Below the pieces are notes generated by a model that made no database searches, had not been told where the DNA came from, and saw only the letters and a program-made list of their open reading frames with translations. A stretch of 64,000 nt of DNA from assembly GCF_017498505.1 (NCBI RefSeq), contig NZ_CP071798.1, positions 2,749,501 to 2,813,500 of the forward strand, in the 5' to 3' direction. This document shows positions 37,466 through 46,935 of this stretch, in pieces. The position numbers were made by a program, and so were the translations under genes. Position 1 is the first letter of the stretch. The number at the start of each line of letters is the position of its first letter. The stretch is from Sporosarcina sp. Te-1. GTDB lineage: Bacteria; Bacillota; Bacilli; Bacillales_A; Planococcaceae.

Positions 37466-38833
37466 TTATTTTCCAATCATCATCAAAGACCGTGCTTTGT
37501 TCTCCGTCTCTTTGTACTCCAATGCCGGGATGGATTCTTTCACGATTCCGGCGCCTGCTTGCACGATGGCTTTTCCGTCTTTGATGAGCATCGTGCGGAT
37601 GGTGAGAGCGAAATCGACGTTGCCGTTCAGCCCGATATAGCCGATCGCGCCGCCGTAAATGCCGCGAGCGTCAGGTTCTAATTTTGAAATGACTTCCATT
37701 GCCACCCGCTTGGGCGAACCGGTCACGGTCCCGGCGGGCAATGTCATTTTCACTGCATCGAGTGCGTGCAACCCGGGTGACAAAGTCCCTTCTACTTCCG
37801 ACACGAGATGCATGACGTGCTCGTATCGCACCGTTTCCATGTAGCTTGAAACACGAACAGACTTCTCATCACAAACAACCGCCATTTCCCGCTTGCTCAG
37901 ATCAACAAGCATATTATGTTCCGATAGTTCCTTCGGGTCTTTCCGCAACTCAGCTTCAAGCGAATTATCCTCTTCATGGTCCTTCCCGCGCCGGCGCGTT
38001 CCCGCTATTGGATTTGTCACGACGGTGCCGTCTGATACTCGTACCAAGCTTTCAGGAGATGTACCGATTACCGTATGGTCTTCAAATTCCATGTAATACA
38101 TATAGGGAGAGGGGTTCCGCTTGCGCAACCTTCGATAAAGAACAAACGGATCGCCTTCAATGGCTGCTTCCATTCGTCTCGAAAGGACAATCTGCTCTGC
38201 CGCCCCTTCCGCAATGAAGCGCTGCGCTTCTTTGACATGCGCTTCGAAGGTTTGCTTGGTTTGATTGCTTCGAAAATCGGACAAGGCGACAGTTTTCTCT
38301 TCCTCCACCGGCCCGTTTGTAATTCTGTCGGCCAATTCTTCCAAGTCTGGAGTACTGCCAGTTTCGGGATGAATTTCGATATGCAATAGCGTCACTTCAT
38401 TCAGCAAATGATCGAAAATGATGACAGTATCGTAAATATTGAAATTCGCATCAGGCAAACCGGGTTCTTCCATAACCACTCCATCCACTTTCGTTGCACC
38501 ATAGCCGATATAGCCAACCGCCCCTCCCATGAATGGGTAGCGACCCACTTCGGCAATCCTCGGCATCAGTCGTTTCAATAAAGTAAATAATTCTCCCTCA
38601 TGCTGATAAGACACTCCGGTTTGATACACATACTCTTCCACTTTTCCTGCCTTGCCTCGGTAGGCCTTGATCGGGTTTACGCCAATAAAGGAATACCTTC
38701 CCGCTCCCTCATGCTGCGACGAACTCTCCAACAAAAAACGCTGCGCTCCTTGCAACCTCCTGAAAATCAAGATTGGTGTCAAGGAATCCCCTTCAATCTT
38801 CTTCTCTGTAATACGTAGACTCGTCTTCTCCAT
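37466..38833 (-). CDS. trpE: Anthranilate synthase component I
   Basis: A 455-residue chorismate-using enzyme. The Trp-feedback element LLESSSQHEGAGRYSFIG lies near the N-terminus. IAGTRRRG, LVDLSKREM and TLPAGTVTGSPK belong to the catalytic chorismate-binding domain. The start at 38833 (MEKTSLRIT) has AGGAG eight bases upstream; earlier codons to 38872 are unlikely. No trpG follows, so the glutaminase subunit is presumably shared with folate synthesis elsewhere in the genome, as in Bacillus subtilis. Confidence 0.96.
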   Translation of the reverse strand: MEKTSLRITEKKIEGDSLTPILIFRRLQGAQRFLLESSSQHEGAGRYSFIGVNPIKAYRGKAGKVEEYVYQTGVSYQHEGELFTLLKRLMPRIAEVGRYPFMGGAVGYIGYGATKVDGVVMEEPGLPDANFNIYDTVIIFDHLLNEVTLLHIEIHPETGSTPDLEELADRITNGPVEEEKTVALSDFRSNQTKQTFEAHVKEAQRFIAEGAAEQIVLSRRMEAAIEGDPFVLYRRLRKRNPSPYMYYMEFEDHTVIGTSPESLVRVSDGTVVTNPIAGTRRRGKDHEEDNSLEAELRKDPKELSEHNMLVDLSKREMAVVCDEKSVRVSSYMETVRYEHVMHLVSEVEGTLSPGLHALDAVKMTLPAGTVTGSPKRVAMEVISKLEPDARGIYGGAIGYIGLNGNVDFALTIRTMLIKDGKAIVQAGAGIVKESIPALEYKETENKARSLMMIGK

Positions 38834-38943
38834 ACACATCTCTCCTCTTTTCATGCTGGAAAGAAAAAGCATGGAAGCTGAACTGTGTTGAATAAGACGA
38901 CTTATATTGGACTGAAACGCCTTTGCGAGTGTTTAGATAAAAT

Positions 38944-39286
38944 AAAAAATCCCCTGCAAATGGACAAAAAAGTCCAGATGCAGAGGACGGATTACCCGCG
39001 TTGCCACCTCTTTTTGAAGCTACTATAAGCTTCCGCTCGGCGTGTCAGTACGACACTTCCCGTAACGTGGGAATGACGTCCGACTGAAAAATTCCCAGAC
39101 GGCTCTCATAAGTCCATTCACGCTGCCCGCGGATCAGTTCCCACCATCCACTGACTCTCTGTACACACGATTTCAGCGCTACTCTTCTTATTCAACAATT
39201 TCTCAGCTATGCTCTTCTCTACTCGGCTCTTCTGTCCTAAGGCGGCGCCGCTCCCGGCACCTCTACCCGCTCCGAACAAAAAAGTT
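38944..39286 (-). ncRNA. T-box riboswitch specific for tRNA-Trp, trp operon leader
   Basis: Minus-strand leader between the trp promoter and trpE. The 3' side of stem I reads GTGAATGGACTTATGAG, the usual context of a specifier loop, and places TGG (Trp codon) at 39116-39114. The T-box AGGTGGCAACGCGGG is at 39009-38995 and contains the bulge that pairs with the tRNA acceptor end. An overlapping terminator (38987-38944) has arms TCCTCTGCA and TTTGCAGGGGA, then TTTTTT. Uncharged tRNA-Trp should stabilise the antiterminator and turn on trpEDCFBA. Confidence 0.92.
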
Positions 39287-39292
39287 GTACTA

Positions 39293-39321
39293 ACTTTACT
39301 ATTCTTTCTTTCAATTGTCAA
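39293..39321 (-). promoter_or_regulatory. trp operon promoter
   Basis: Minus strand: perfect -35 TTGACA (39321-39316), 17-base spacer, -10 TAAAGT (39298-39293). Transcription would begin near 39286, just ahead of the T-box leader. Confidence 0.75.
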
Positions 39322-39459
39322 CCTTTTGATAATATATCATTTCAGTCCGATCCATAGAGTGACTCTCCTTTTAATTGATTCCATCAACTTTGCGTCGATT
39401 CAGCCGAAGCGATACAATATACAATAAGGAAAAGAATTTCGAAATCAGGTGACAATGGT

Positions 39460-40164
39460 ATGAGAATCAACAAATTTTTAAGCGAAGCTGGTATTGTCTC
39501 ACGGCGCGGGGCGGATAAATGGATTGAAGACGGTCGTGTAACGATCAATGGTCAGCTCGCTGAACTCGGCAGCCGCGTGGAACCGGGAGATAACGTCCAG
39601 GTTGATGGGAAGCCGGTCCAAACCGAAGAGCAGCTCGTCTATATCGCGCTTAACAAACCCGTCGGCATCACGAGCACGACAGAGCGCCACGTGGAAGGGA
39701 ATGTGGTCGATTTCGTGAATCACCCGCTCCGCATCTTTCATATCGGGCGGCTCGATAAGGACTCTGACGGCCTCTTACTCCTGACGAACGATGGCGATAT
39801 TGTGAATGAGATATTGCGGGAAGAACATGGGCACGAGAAAGAATACATCGTCACTGTCGACAAACCCATCACAAAAGAATTCATTCGCCACATGGAAACG
39901 GGTGTCGATATTCTGGGTACGACAACGAAACCTTGCAAAGTGAAACAGCTGGGTCCGCGCAAATTCAATATTACCTTAACTCAAGGTCTCAACCGGCAGA
40001 TCCGCCGCATGTGCTCGGCACTCGGCTACCATGTGCGGCGCCTCCAACGCACTCGGATTATGAACATCCATCTCGGCAACTTGCCTGTCGGAACGTGGCG
40101 GGATTTGACAGAGAAGGAACTTCAGGAACTGTTTACTATGCTTGAATATGAGCCAAAACGGTAA
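39460..40164 (+). CDS. rluF: Pseudouridine synthase, RsuA/RluF family
   Basis: A 234-residue rRNA-modifying enzyme. An S4-like RNA-binding domain ([16 protein letters not shown], residues 1-45) is followed by the catalytic domain with D99 in [25 protein letters not shown] is characteristic of RluF-type members, which modify 23S rRNA in E. coli. The precise target in this organism is inferred. It is divergent from trp and followed by a terminator. Confidence 0.85.
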   Translation: MRINKFLSEAGIVSRRGADKWIEDGRVTINGQLAELGSRVEPGDNVQVDGKPVQTEEQLVYIALNKPVGITSTTERHVEGNVVDFVNHPLRIFHIGRLDKDSDGLLLLTNDGDIVNEILREEHGHEKEYIVTVDKPITKEFIRHMETGVDILGTTTKPCKVKQLGPRKFNITLTQGLNRQIRRMCSALGYHVRRLQRTRIMNIHLGNLPVGTWRDLTEKELQELFTMLEYEPKR

Positions 40165-40186
40165 TTTCTTTCACAATCATAACGAC

Positions 40187-40228
40187 AAAAGGAGACGTCC
40201 CCTTTATCATCTAGGCGTCTCCTTTTAT
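40187..40228. terminator. Bidirectional terminator
   Basis: AAAAGGAGACG/CGTCTCCTTTT stem (40187-40197 and 40216-40226) between the convergent pseudouridine synthase and S15 peptidase genes. Confidence 0.88.
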
Positions 40229-40239
40229 ATACGAGCACG

Positions 40240-42042
40240 TTAGTTCTGACTCATAACCGGCAATACCAACTCGCTTAGCCCAGGCTGTACCGTTATCGTT
40301 ATATCCTTGGCCGGAATACCCGTAAAATGCTCATCCGATCCAATTATCACAAGTCCAATTCGATGCCCTTTTTGAAATGTGTAAACTTTCGGCTGCATAT
40401 TCCAAGTCAGAGTGTATGATTCGCCAGGGACAATAGGTTCTAGTATTTCTATCGAATTTCTGCTTTCCGGATTCATCCACCCCTTTGTAACTACTTCAGG
40501 TATCACACTATAATCTACAAGAATGGCTGATAATACAGCGTCCATATCAGTAAAACTAGCCGTGATTGTAATTTCAGGGGAGCCACTCAGTTGGAAATCC
40601 GACTCCAATTCTTCTGTCATATAGATGAGTCGATTTGGTTGGTCAATTTCAGGAGAATGGGCGACAGTGAATTCCAGCATTGCTTCTCCATCTTGAAATG
40701 ATTGGCTTTCTTCTACAGAACTGTCTTCCTTGTGATTCTCAGTAAGCTCCCCATCTGCCGACAAATGGAAGGTGACGAACTCCGGGTCCTCACCTGGCCA
40801 GTCATCCATCTCGTACGTATTCAAATTGCTTTTTACATATACATGTGGTTCTTCCATAATCCCATTGTCTATGCTGTATAGCCAGTGGTCGAACCACCTA
40901 TTCACATAAAGCTGCCAATCTAGAAAATCAGCACTCGTACTGATGAAACGATGCTCCCCATTGCTGATCCACATTTTTCTGGGCACATTATTCTCTTTTA
41001 AAGTTTCCCACAGTTTCGTATAATTGATTGGTCGTACAACAGGATCATTCTGGCCATGCGCAATGAGAACGGCCGTATCTGCTCCATTATAGTTATCTAA
41101 ATAATTTCTCGATGCCCAAAACTCATTATACTCTCCTTCCCCTTGCACTTGCCCCATTTCCTTAAACAATTTTGTACAGGACTCTGACTTTCCATTCCAT
41201 ACCAGTTCGGCCAATCCGGCAGCTGCGCCTTCATAGGTAATTTCAAAATCTTTCTCATCGCCTGAACCAAGATATAAACCATTTGCACCAACATAATCAT
41301 ACCAACTGCTAATGGAACTGATCGGCACAATCGCTTTAAGTCCTTCCACCCCTTCGGCAGCCACTGCCGTCGCAAGTGTGCCGTCATACGAGCCGCCAAT
41401 CATTCCTGCATCCCCCGTTGCCCAATCAGCAGGCACTTGCTTTCCATCTGCCGTATAAGCCTTTGCTCTTCCATTTAACCAATCTACAACGGCCTTTGCT
41501 GCAAGTGTCTCTTCCCGCCCGCCCGTAGTTGGACAACCTTCGGATTTAGAAGTACCCAGACTATGCCCTGCAATGAATCCATATCCCCTTGGAACAAAAT
41601 GGGACCCCGAAAAATCAACGTTATCGATAAATGTCTTTCCATCCGCACCTGCCACTGTAAAATGCTCTGTATACTTGGCATGAAGTTCATCATAAGGTGT
41701 CATCCACAATATTGCAGGCACTTTCATTCCTTCCTTTACTGGCGGACGGACAACGGTTATGAAAACCTTGTCGAGTTGGCCGTCCCTGTCACTATCAACC
41801 TCGGTTTCCACATACAATTCCTCAATTAACGCTTCTTCCATGTCATAAATGGCCTTAGTGACCCCTTCTTCCAGTTCATATGGCTCAGAACCGGATTCAG
41901 CCATGTCAGCGTTCTTATAATAAACAGCCGGCGCTGCTTTACTATCTTCATTGTTTGAATTCCAAAAAATAAGACTGCCAATAATAAAAACGACAAAACT
42001 TCCCACTAATAGAGCTGGCCAAAATATAACATTTCTTCTCAT
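40240..42042 (-). CDS. Membrane-anchored Xaa-Pro dipeptidyl-peptidase-like hydrolase (S15/CocE)
   Basis: A 600-residue serine hydrolase. An N-terminal anchor (MRRNVIFWPALLVGSFVVF, then IIGSLIF) is not followed by a lipobox, so it is probably a tethered extracytoplasmic enzyme. The alpha/beta-hydrolase core has the nucleophile GGSYDG, Asp in AHGQNDPVV and His in NGEHRF. The C-terminal X-Pro dipeptidyl-peptidase jelly-roll domain ends about residue 595. Only M at 42042 has proper spacing to the GGGGG site. It could trim proline-containing peptides outside the cell. Substrate unproven. Confidence 0.82.
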   Translation of the reverse strand: MRRNVIFWPALLVGSFVVFIIGSLIFWNSNNEDSKAAPAVYYKNADMAESGSEPYELEEGVTKAIYDMEEALIEELYVETEVDSDRDGQLDKVFITVVRPPVKEGMKVPAILWMTPYDELHAKYTEHFTVAGADGKTFIDNVDFSGSHFVPRGYGFIAGHSLGTSKSEGCPTTGGREETLAAKAVVDWLNGRAKAYTADGKQVPADWATGDAGMIGGSYDGTLATAVAAEGVEGLKAIVPISSISSWYDYVGANGLYLGSGDEKDFEITYEGAAAGLAELVWNGKSESCTKLFKEMGQVQGEGEYNEFWASRNYLDNYNGADTAVLIAHGQNDPVVRPINYTKLWETLKENNVPRKMWISNGEHRFISTSADFLDWQLYVNRWFDHWLYSIDNGIMEEPHVYVKSNLNTYEMDDWPGEDPEFVTFHLSADGELTENHKEDSSVEESQSFQDGEAMLEFTVAHSPEIDQPNRLIYMTEELESDFQLSGSPEITITASFTDMDAVLSAILVDYSVIPEVVTKGWMNPESRNSIEILEPIVPGESYTLTWNMQPKVYTFQKGHRIGLVIIGSDEHFTGIPAKDITITVQPGLSELVLPVMSQN

Positions 42043-42107
42043 GCTCATTCCCCCAACCGAAAACATACGTCATAGTTACTTGAAATCTATAAGGCTCACA
42101 CTACTCC

Positions 42108-44657
42108 TCAGACTTCGGCCACAGAGGGTTTTCTCTTTTTCATGCCCCTCTGTTCAAAGCTCATCCCGATATAAGTCACGACCAACAGAATAACTGTGGT
42201 TCCGAGTAGCATCGCGCAGGCCATAGTAACGCTGATTGCTGGGTTATTCAGCAATGTCAGTATCTCTCCATTTACAATTTTCGGGACATTCAGGTACAAA
42301 AACGGAGAGAATTGGGCAAAATCGTTCAGTTTCCAACTCAACAAGTACCCAGCCCCGCTGATCAAGCTGGTCAATGCATATACAACAAGCGGCTGACGTG
42401 CGACCAAACCAATTATATTGGCAAGCGCGATGAGAAACAGGGTGACACACACGTAAAGCAATAATGCTTTCAGCAAATAATCGCCAAGCGGCATGAACGT
42501 ATAGCCGCCTTCAAATGCCCGGTTGCCAGTGAAATCAAACGACTGCTTTTCGTAATTACTATGGTAGCGGAGGACGGGATACATCCAGTCACCTAACCGG
42601 TTGAATAACGTTCCGACGAGCACAACGAATAGGAAAATGACCACAGCGCTGCCCATAGCGGTAAGTGAGGCGTGAATCGTTTTCCCAAGGAAAAGGGAAC
42701 GCCGCTTGATTGGCATTGTTTCCAGCAAATGCAGTGTCGGCCGTTTCCCCCGCTCGCCGGAGAATCCGGAGCCAACGAGTAAAAACAAAAGACACATCGG
42801 AATGAAAAACAGATAATCTCTGAACACCATATAAAGCGAGAATAAGCCGCTATGGTCGATGTTCCGGTTCATCTTATTATTCCATTTCTTTGCTCTCCGC
42901 TCCTCCGGCTTCCATTGTTCATGGATGTTTGAAATGTATGAACCTGGGAAGACCGGTCTGATGTTTCGCTCCTTCATCCATTCCTTTTGAAGGATAGCCG
43001 CTTCATAACCAAAAAAGCTCTCGGGGAGGTGGACGCCTTTCTTTGATTCTGCAAATATCCCCAGCCTTTGCTGATCCTCGTACAATTGATAGTCATACAG
43101 CGGCGCCCACTCTTCTTGTTCGTAAGCGACCGCCGCTTTGGCTGCAAGTGCCGCTTTTTCACGCGCCTCTACAATTCTGTCATTGTAATAATCGATGTTA
43201 TGCCCATAGATAAATTCGCCGTTCTCACCATTCCGATTCGCTTCCTGAATTGACTCCTCTGTTTCCCTAATACTTTCCTCGTAATAAGGAATCAGTTCAT
43301 TTTCAGCATAAATCGGTTCGTTTGCGATCTTACCAATCGTTTCGCTCTCCTTCTCCTTCACCTGCTCTGCTAGAAAAACATATCCGGCGACAACGGCGAT
43401 GGCGAGTACAACCATAATCTGGCCTAGCAATCCTTTGCGCTTCGATTTCCTCCATTCAAATGCACTGATTGTCAGTGCAGAGAGGAGATGATGCGGTCGC
43501 CCTTTCCTGAAAGGCTTTTGTTCTTCCGACGCACTGAATAATCCTCGTGTTCCTTCCCGGAGGAAAACGGCTATCGTAACGAGCAAAGCGCACCAAAGTA
43601 ACGCAGATATAGCATAGATCCATATTGGATAGTCAGGATACTCGGGTAAAAAGCGGTCGCCGCGGAACAACTGAAACGGATTCCAAGGCACTTGGAACTT
43701 GCTCGCAATTTCTGTCAATACGACCCCGATCATTGTTAAAAAGCCGGTCAACATTACAGCTGTAAACGAATTTTTCAGCTGCGTGCCAACTACGAGCAAG
43801 AACGCAAAAAGAAAAGCGCCCGCCCCAGTGAACAGCAATGCGAGACGTCCCGTATATTGCCAGGCAGGAATTAATGTGAATGCATCTCCCGCTTCCAGGA
43901 AAACCGGATATTTCCAATCATTGAATGAATCACCGAATAACGATGGAATCACCCAACCGAAGGCTAATACAGTTGCAACGTAAAGAAGTGTAACCCCAAG
44001 CAGACCGGCATATTTTGAAAGCAGGAAGGACCTCCTCAAAACAGGCTGCGTCCGCACAGTCAGCACAGTCTGCTGTTCTTTCTCGCTTGTGTAAGCACTT
44101 CCGAACAGAAGAAGCAAAAGCAATAGCCCCGCCGGTCCAAGTAATATGGCTGCCAATTTGTTCAGTTGCAGAAACGGGGAAATTGGGTACGTTTCATTGG
44201 CATATGGCAATTGATGCTCGATAAGTAAAGCATTTTTTGAGATAGCCTTATCTCGTTCCAGCCCTTGCAATTTATCAAAGACGCCCCCGGCTTCCTCGTA
44301 TACTACCAGATTCTCCAGAAACTCCTTCTCCCACTGAGGAATTTCCTCCCAATGCTTTTTGTAGATCGCACTCTTCCAATGAAAAATGGCGGTAGCCATA
44401 TTGTTCAAGCTATCAAACTGGATCTTTTGTTCCTCTGTTAACCTATTTTCTCGATCAAGCGGTCTAAGCTGCGCATATAATTGATCCGTCTTCATAATAA
44501 CCGGAAAGAGTTTTTCTTCCGCTTCTTTTACCATCAAATCCTGCTCTATCTGGTTTTGATAAAAAACCAACCCAGCACATAACAGTACAACCACCAACAT
44601 CCAAAACCACTTTTTCTGCCGCCAGATCTTCTTCAGCTCAAACTTGAACAAGCTCAT
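42108..44657 (-). CDS. Giant ABC-2-type permease, copy 1
   Basis: An 849-residue permease with two similar halves. Each starts with a helix, then an extracytoplasmic region of about 150 residues, then about five helices. Helix 1 follows MSLFKFELKKIWRQKKWFWM. The HSGLFSLYMVF and MPIKRRSLFLGKT segments match the copy at 50629. ABC-2 exporters of this type handle peptides, antibiotics or lipids. The start at 44657 overlaps the ATPase stop by 20 bases. It lies downstream of, and coupled to, the ATPase gene. Substrate unknown. Confidence 0.78.
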   Translation of the reverse strand: MSLFKFELKKIWRQKKWFWMLVVVLLCAGLVFYQNQIEQDLMVKEAEEKLFPVIMKTDQLYAQLRPLDRENRLTEEQKIQFDSLNNMATAIFHWKSAIYKKHWEEIPQWEKEFLENLVVYEEAGGVFDKLQGLERDKAISKNALLIEHQLPYANETYPISPFLQLNKLAAILLGPAGLLLLLLLFGSAYTSEKEQQTVLTVRTQPVLRRSFLLSKYAGLLGVTLLYVATVLAFGWVIPSLFGDSFNDWKYPVFLEAGDAFTLIPAWQYTGRLALLFTGAGAFLFAFLLVVGTQLKNSFTAVMLTGFLTMIGVVLTEIASKFQVPWNPFQLFRGDRFLPEYPDYPIWIYAISALLWCALLVTIAVFLREGTRGLFSASEEQKPFRKGRPHHLLSALTISAFEWRKSKRKGLLGQIMVVLAIAVVAGYVFLAEQVKEKESETIGKIANEPIYAENELIPYYEESIRETEESIQEANRNGENGEFIYGHNIDYYNDRIVEAREKAALAAKAAVAYEQEEWAPLYDYQLYEDQQRLGIFAESKKGVHLPESFFGYEAAILQKEWMKERNIRPVFPGSYISNIHEQWKPEERRAKKWNNKMNRNIDHSGLFSLYMVFRDYLFFIPMCLLFLLVGSGFSGERGKRPTLHLLETMPIKRRSLFLGKTIHASLTAMGSAVVIFLFVVLVGTLFNRLGDWMYPVLRYHSNYEKQSFDFTGNRAFEGGYTFMPLGDYLLKALLLYVCVTLFLIALANIIGLVARQPLVVYALTSLISGAGYLLSWKLNDFAQFSPFLYLNVPKIVNGEILTLLNNPAISVTMACAMLLGTTVILLVVTYIGMSFEQRGMKKRKPSVAEV

Positions 44658-45537
44658 CGGCCTTCGTCTCTTCCGTAAAGATTTTTCGATATCGTTCCTC
44701 GGAACCGTATACTTTCTTATCAATATCGACTATCGTAATATCCTGAAAATCAAAAATACGCAACACACGATCGAGCGCGGCATCGGTTTGATAGACATGC
44801 AATCTCCCGCTGATGTTTTCAAATGGAATGGCGGCTGCCCGCAGCGCTCGTTCTGCCTCTTTCGGCTTATCAACCAGAATTTGATAGCAAATCTGTTCAA
44901 AGGCAGACATATCTTCTTGAATTAAATTCCCTTTCTTCAAAAACAGGATGGATGACGTCACCCGGTCAATCTCCGCCAAGTTATGCGAGGATAAAAGTAT
45001 TGTTGTCCCCTCTTCACGCAACGCTAGCAGTAATTCTCTCACCTTGATGGCGCTCGTCGGATCCAGGCCATTCAACGGTTCGTCCAAAATCATCAATTTC
45101 GGTTGATTCACAACAGCCATTGCCAGTAAAAGATGCTGCTTCATTCCAAGCGAATAGTTTTTCACTTTCTTATTTAAATAACTTGTGATGCCAATTCGAT
45201 CTGCGGTCTTGAGCAGCTGCTTCTTCGGAAGCCCCTGCACATCGCAAATGAACTGCAGATGATCGTAACCCGTCAAATAGTCATACAGCACCGTATTGTC
45301 CTGCATGAATGATATTTCACGAAATATATTTGGATTCCGGTTGTTTCTTCCTAAGACAGTTACTTCCCCTTTGTCTGCAGGCAATAAATTCGTAATGATA
45401 TTAAGCAATGTCGACTTCCCCGACCCATTCGGCCCGACAAGCGCAATGATCTGCGGCTCCGCAAGTTCAAATGTGATTCCCCTTAACACCTGGTCCTTGC
45501 CGTATGATTTGTAGACATCTTTTACAGATAAAATCAT
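44638..45537 (-). CDS. ABC transporter ATPase, copy 1
   Basis: A 299-residue export-type ATPase: Walker A GPNGSGKST, Q-loop FMQDNT, signature YSLGMKQ, Walker B LMILDEPLNGLD, H-loop SSHN. A C-terminal domain of about 80 residues follows, as in the BcrA/YtrB class. AAGGGGG precedes the ATG. Forms a two-gene operon with the following giant permease. A perfect palindrome lies about 70 bases upstream. Confidence 0.88.
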   Translation of the reverse strand: MILSVKDVYKSYGKDQVLRGITFELAEPQIIALVGPNGSGKSTLLNIITNLLPADKGEVTVLGRNNRNPNIFREISFMQDNTVLYDYLTGYDHLQFICDVQGLPKKQLLKTADRIGITSYLNKKVKNYSLGMKQHLLLAMAVVNQPKLMILDEPLNGLDPTSAIKVRELLLALREEGTTILLSSHNLAEIDRVTSSILFLKKGNLIQEDMSAFEQICYQILVDKPKEAERALRAAAIPFENISGRLHVYQTDAALDRVLRIFDFQDITIVDIDKKVYGSEERYRKIFTEETKADELVQV

Positions 45538-45605
45538 TTTCCATCCCCCTTACAAATCAGTTAGTATCATCCTACCATAATTCGGAAGTTAACGGGTGGA
45601 ATTTT

Positions 45606-45619
45606 TAGATAATTATCTA
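45606..45619. promoter_or_regulatory. Palindrome upstream of ABC copy 1
   Basis: TAGATAATTATCTA is a perfect 14-base palindrome between the AEC gene and the ABC operon, about 70-80 bases before the ATPase ATG. Possible operator, but AT-rich palindromes also arise by chance. Confidence 0.3.
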
Positions 45620-45653
45620 CCGCAAAGCCATTTGGGGAATATACAACACAAAT

Positions 45654-46580
45654 TCAAGCAAAGAGGACAGAGGATAAATACACAACTAACGTAACCGTAA
45701 TTCCGCTTAATACCGTTGAAAAAAGAACCGTCTGTGCTGCCAAATCGGGATATACATCATACTCCAACGCCAGGCCTGAGCTATTACGGGATGTCGGGAA
45801 TGAACTTGCGATAAATAGGGATTGAGCCACGACACCATCCAATCCAATAAGGAGAATGAGCAATAACGAAACTGCTGGCCCGATGACCAGTCTTCCCATA
45901 CTGCTAACGATAATTGTCCGGTTGACAATCGTTCGGATTTCAATCTGTGCCAGTTGAGCCCCCAATAAGATGAGAGCAATGGCCAAAAATGCATCGGATA
46001 GATGATGAATTGGAGTCCAAAGAAATCCCGGTACAGGCACATGCAAACCATTCAACAAACCCCCAAGAAGCATGGCGTGAATGACAGGCATTTTTAATAA
46101 AGACTTGATAATTTCCCACCCGGATTTCGTTGCAGCTATTAAATTGTAGAGTCCATATGTATACGTTAAAACATTTTGGAAAACCATTACGATTATTTGA
46201 ATGGATATGCCGAGAGGGTTTGCTTGAAAGAGCAGCTGACTTACAGGTATTCCATAGTTACCTGAGTTGATTAACGAAATGCTGTTTTTAAAAATAGCTG
46301 CTTCCCCTTTGTCTAATCGCAATAACTTGCCTAAGACACTGGTAACCAAGATGAGCAACAGGCTAAACACAACCAGGTAACCGATGATTTCAAGCAGGAC
46401 TTGACCATCAATTTTCGTCTCATACAGGTTAATAAAAACTGCAGCCGGCATAAGACAATAAGTAATCAAATTTGAAATGGCACGTAAGTTGAACGAAAAC
46501 TTTCTATGCAAAAAAGCCCCTATCACAACAAGGATTAAAATGGGCATGATCACTTGAATAAAAATAGTTCCTATGAACAT
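45654..46580 (-). CDS. AEC (auxin efflux carrier) family transporter
   Basis: A 308-residue protein with about ten membrane helices in two inverted halves. NSGNYGIPVSQLLF carries the family's N-terminal motif, and SSFPTSRNSSGLALEYDV the C-terminal half motif. Bacterial relatives move malate, malonate or similar organic acids. The exact substrate is unknown. AGGAGGT precedes the ATG. Confidence 0.85.
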   Translation of the reverse strand: MFIGTIFIQVIMPILILVVIGAFLHRKFSFNLRAISNLITYCLMPAAVFINLYETKIDGQVLLEIIGYLVVFSLLLILVTSVLGKLLRLDKGEAAIFKNSISLINSGNYGIPVSQLLFQANPLGISIQIIVMVFQNVLTYTYGLYNLIAATKSGWEIIKSLLKMPVIHAMLLGGLLNGLHVPVPGFLWTPIHHLSDAFLAIALILLGAQLAQIEIRTIVNRTIIVSSMGRLVIGPAVSLLLILLIGLDGVVAQSLFIASSFPTSRNSSGLALEYDVYPDLAAQTVLFSTVLSGITVTLVVYLSSVLFA

Positions 46581-46680
46581 GGCGACCTCCTGTCATACTG
46601 TTTTCTGAAATCACTTTCTTTGAGTATACAAGAAAAGACGGTCCTATATAGAACGAACTAATAATTTGTAATTGGTGGTT

Positions 46681-46812
46681 CCTATTGCTTGGAGTGGAAA
46701 GCGGTGACTCCAGCGGGAATAGCTTGAGCTGAAGATCCCGCAACGTAGCGGAGCGTAGTGAGGAGACTGAGGCCATGCCCGCGGAAAGCATCCGCTTGGA
46801 AAGCAATAGATC
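46681..46812. repeat. Dispersed intergenic repeat with terminal inverted repeats
   Basis: About 130 GC-rich bases in an AT-rich gap, bounded by CTATTGCTT (46682-46690) and AAGCAATAG (46801-46809). An internal GCGGGA...TCCCGC hairpin and a GTAGCGGAGCGTAGTGAGGA core are present, and GGAAAGCGG/CCGCTTGGAAAGC ends are near-symmetric. The sequence resembles short dispersed repeats common in Bacillaceae and Planococcaceae genomes. It carries no coding frame and can fold over its full length. It is probably a non-autonomous mobile or REP-like element. Confidence 0.65.
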
Positions 46813-46876
46813 GTTGATAGAGTTCATTTCTTTAGTTCATTTAATATAGTTGCCCCTGCTATCCATTGCATCGGCT

Positions 46877-46918
46877 AAAATAATTGGAGACACACTCGTT
46901 TGGAACGAGTTTGCCTCC
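46877..46918 (-). terminator. Terminator of the MFS exporter gene
   Basis: Minus-strand 15-base stem, GGAGGCAAACTCGTT/AACGAGTGTGTCTCC (two mismatches), followed by AATTATTTT, 17 bases after the MFS stop. Confidence 0.7.
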
Positions 46919-46935
46919 ATTGATAGCTCATCATA

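Noticed and set aside
37025..37584. Several long open frames over the trpE-trpD gap on both strands
   Set aside because: They result from a repeat length divisible by three, lack ribosome sites and overlap real genes. Recorded as a repeat, with coupling noted only as a possibility.
46504..46827. Minus-strand frame across the dispersed repeat
   Set aside because: Frame is an accident of the GC-rich repeat and overlaps the start of the AEC gene out of frame.
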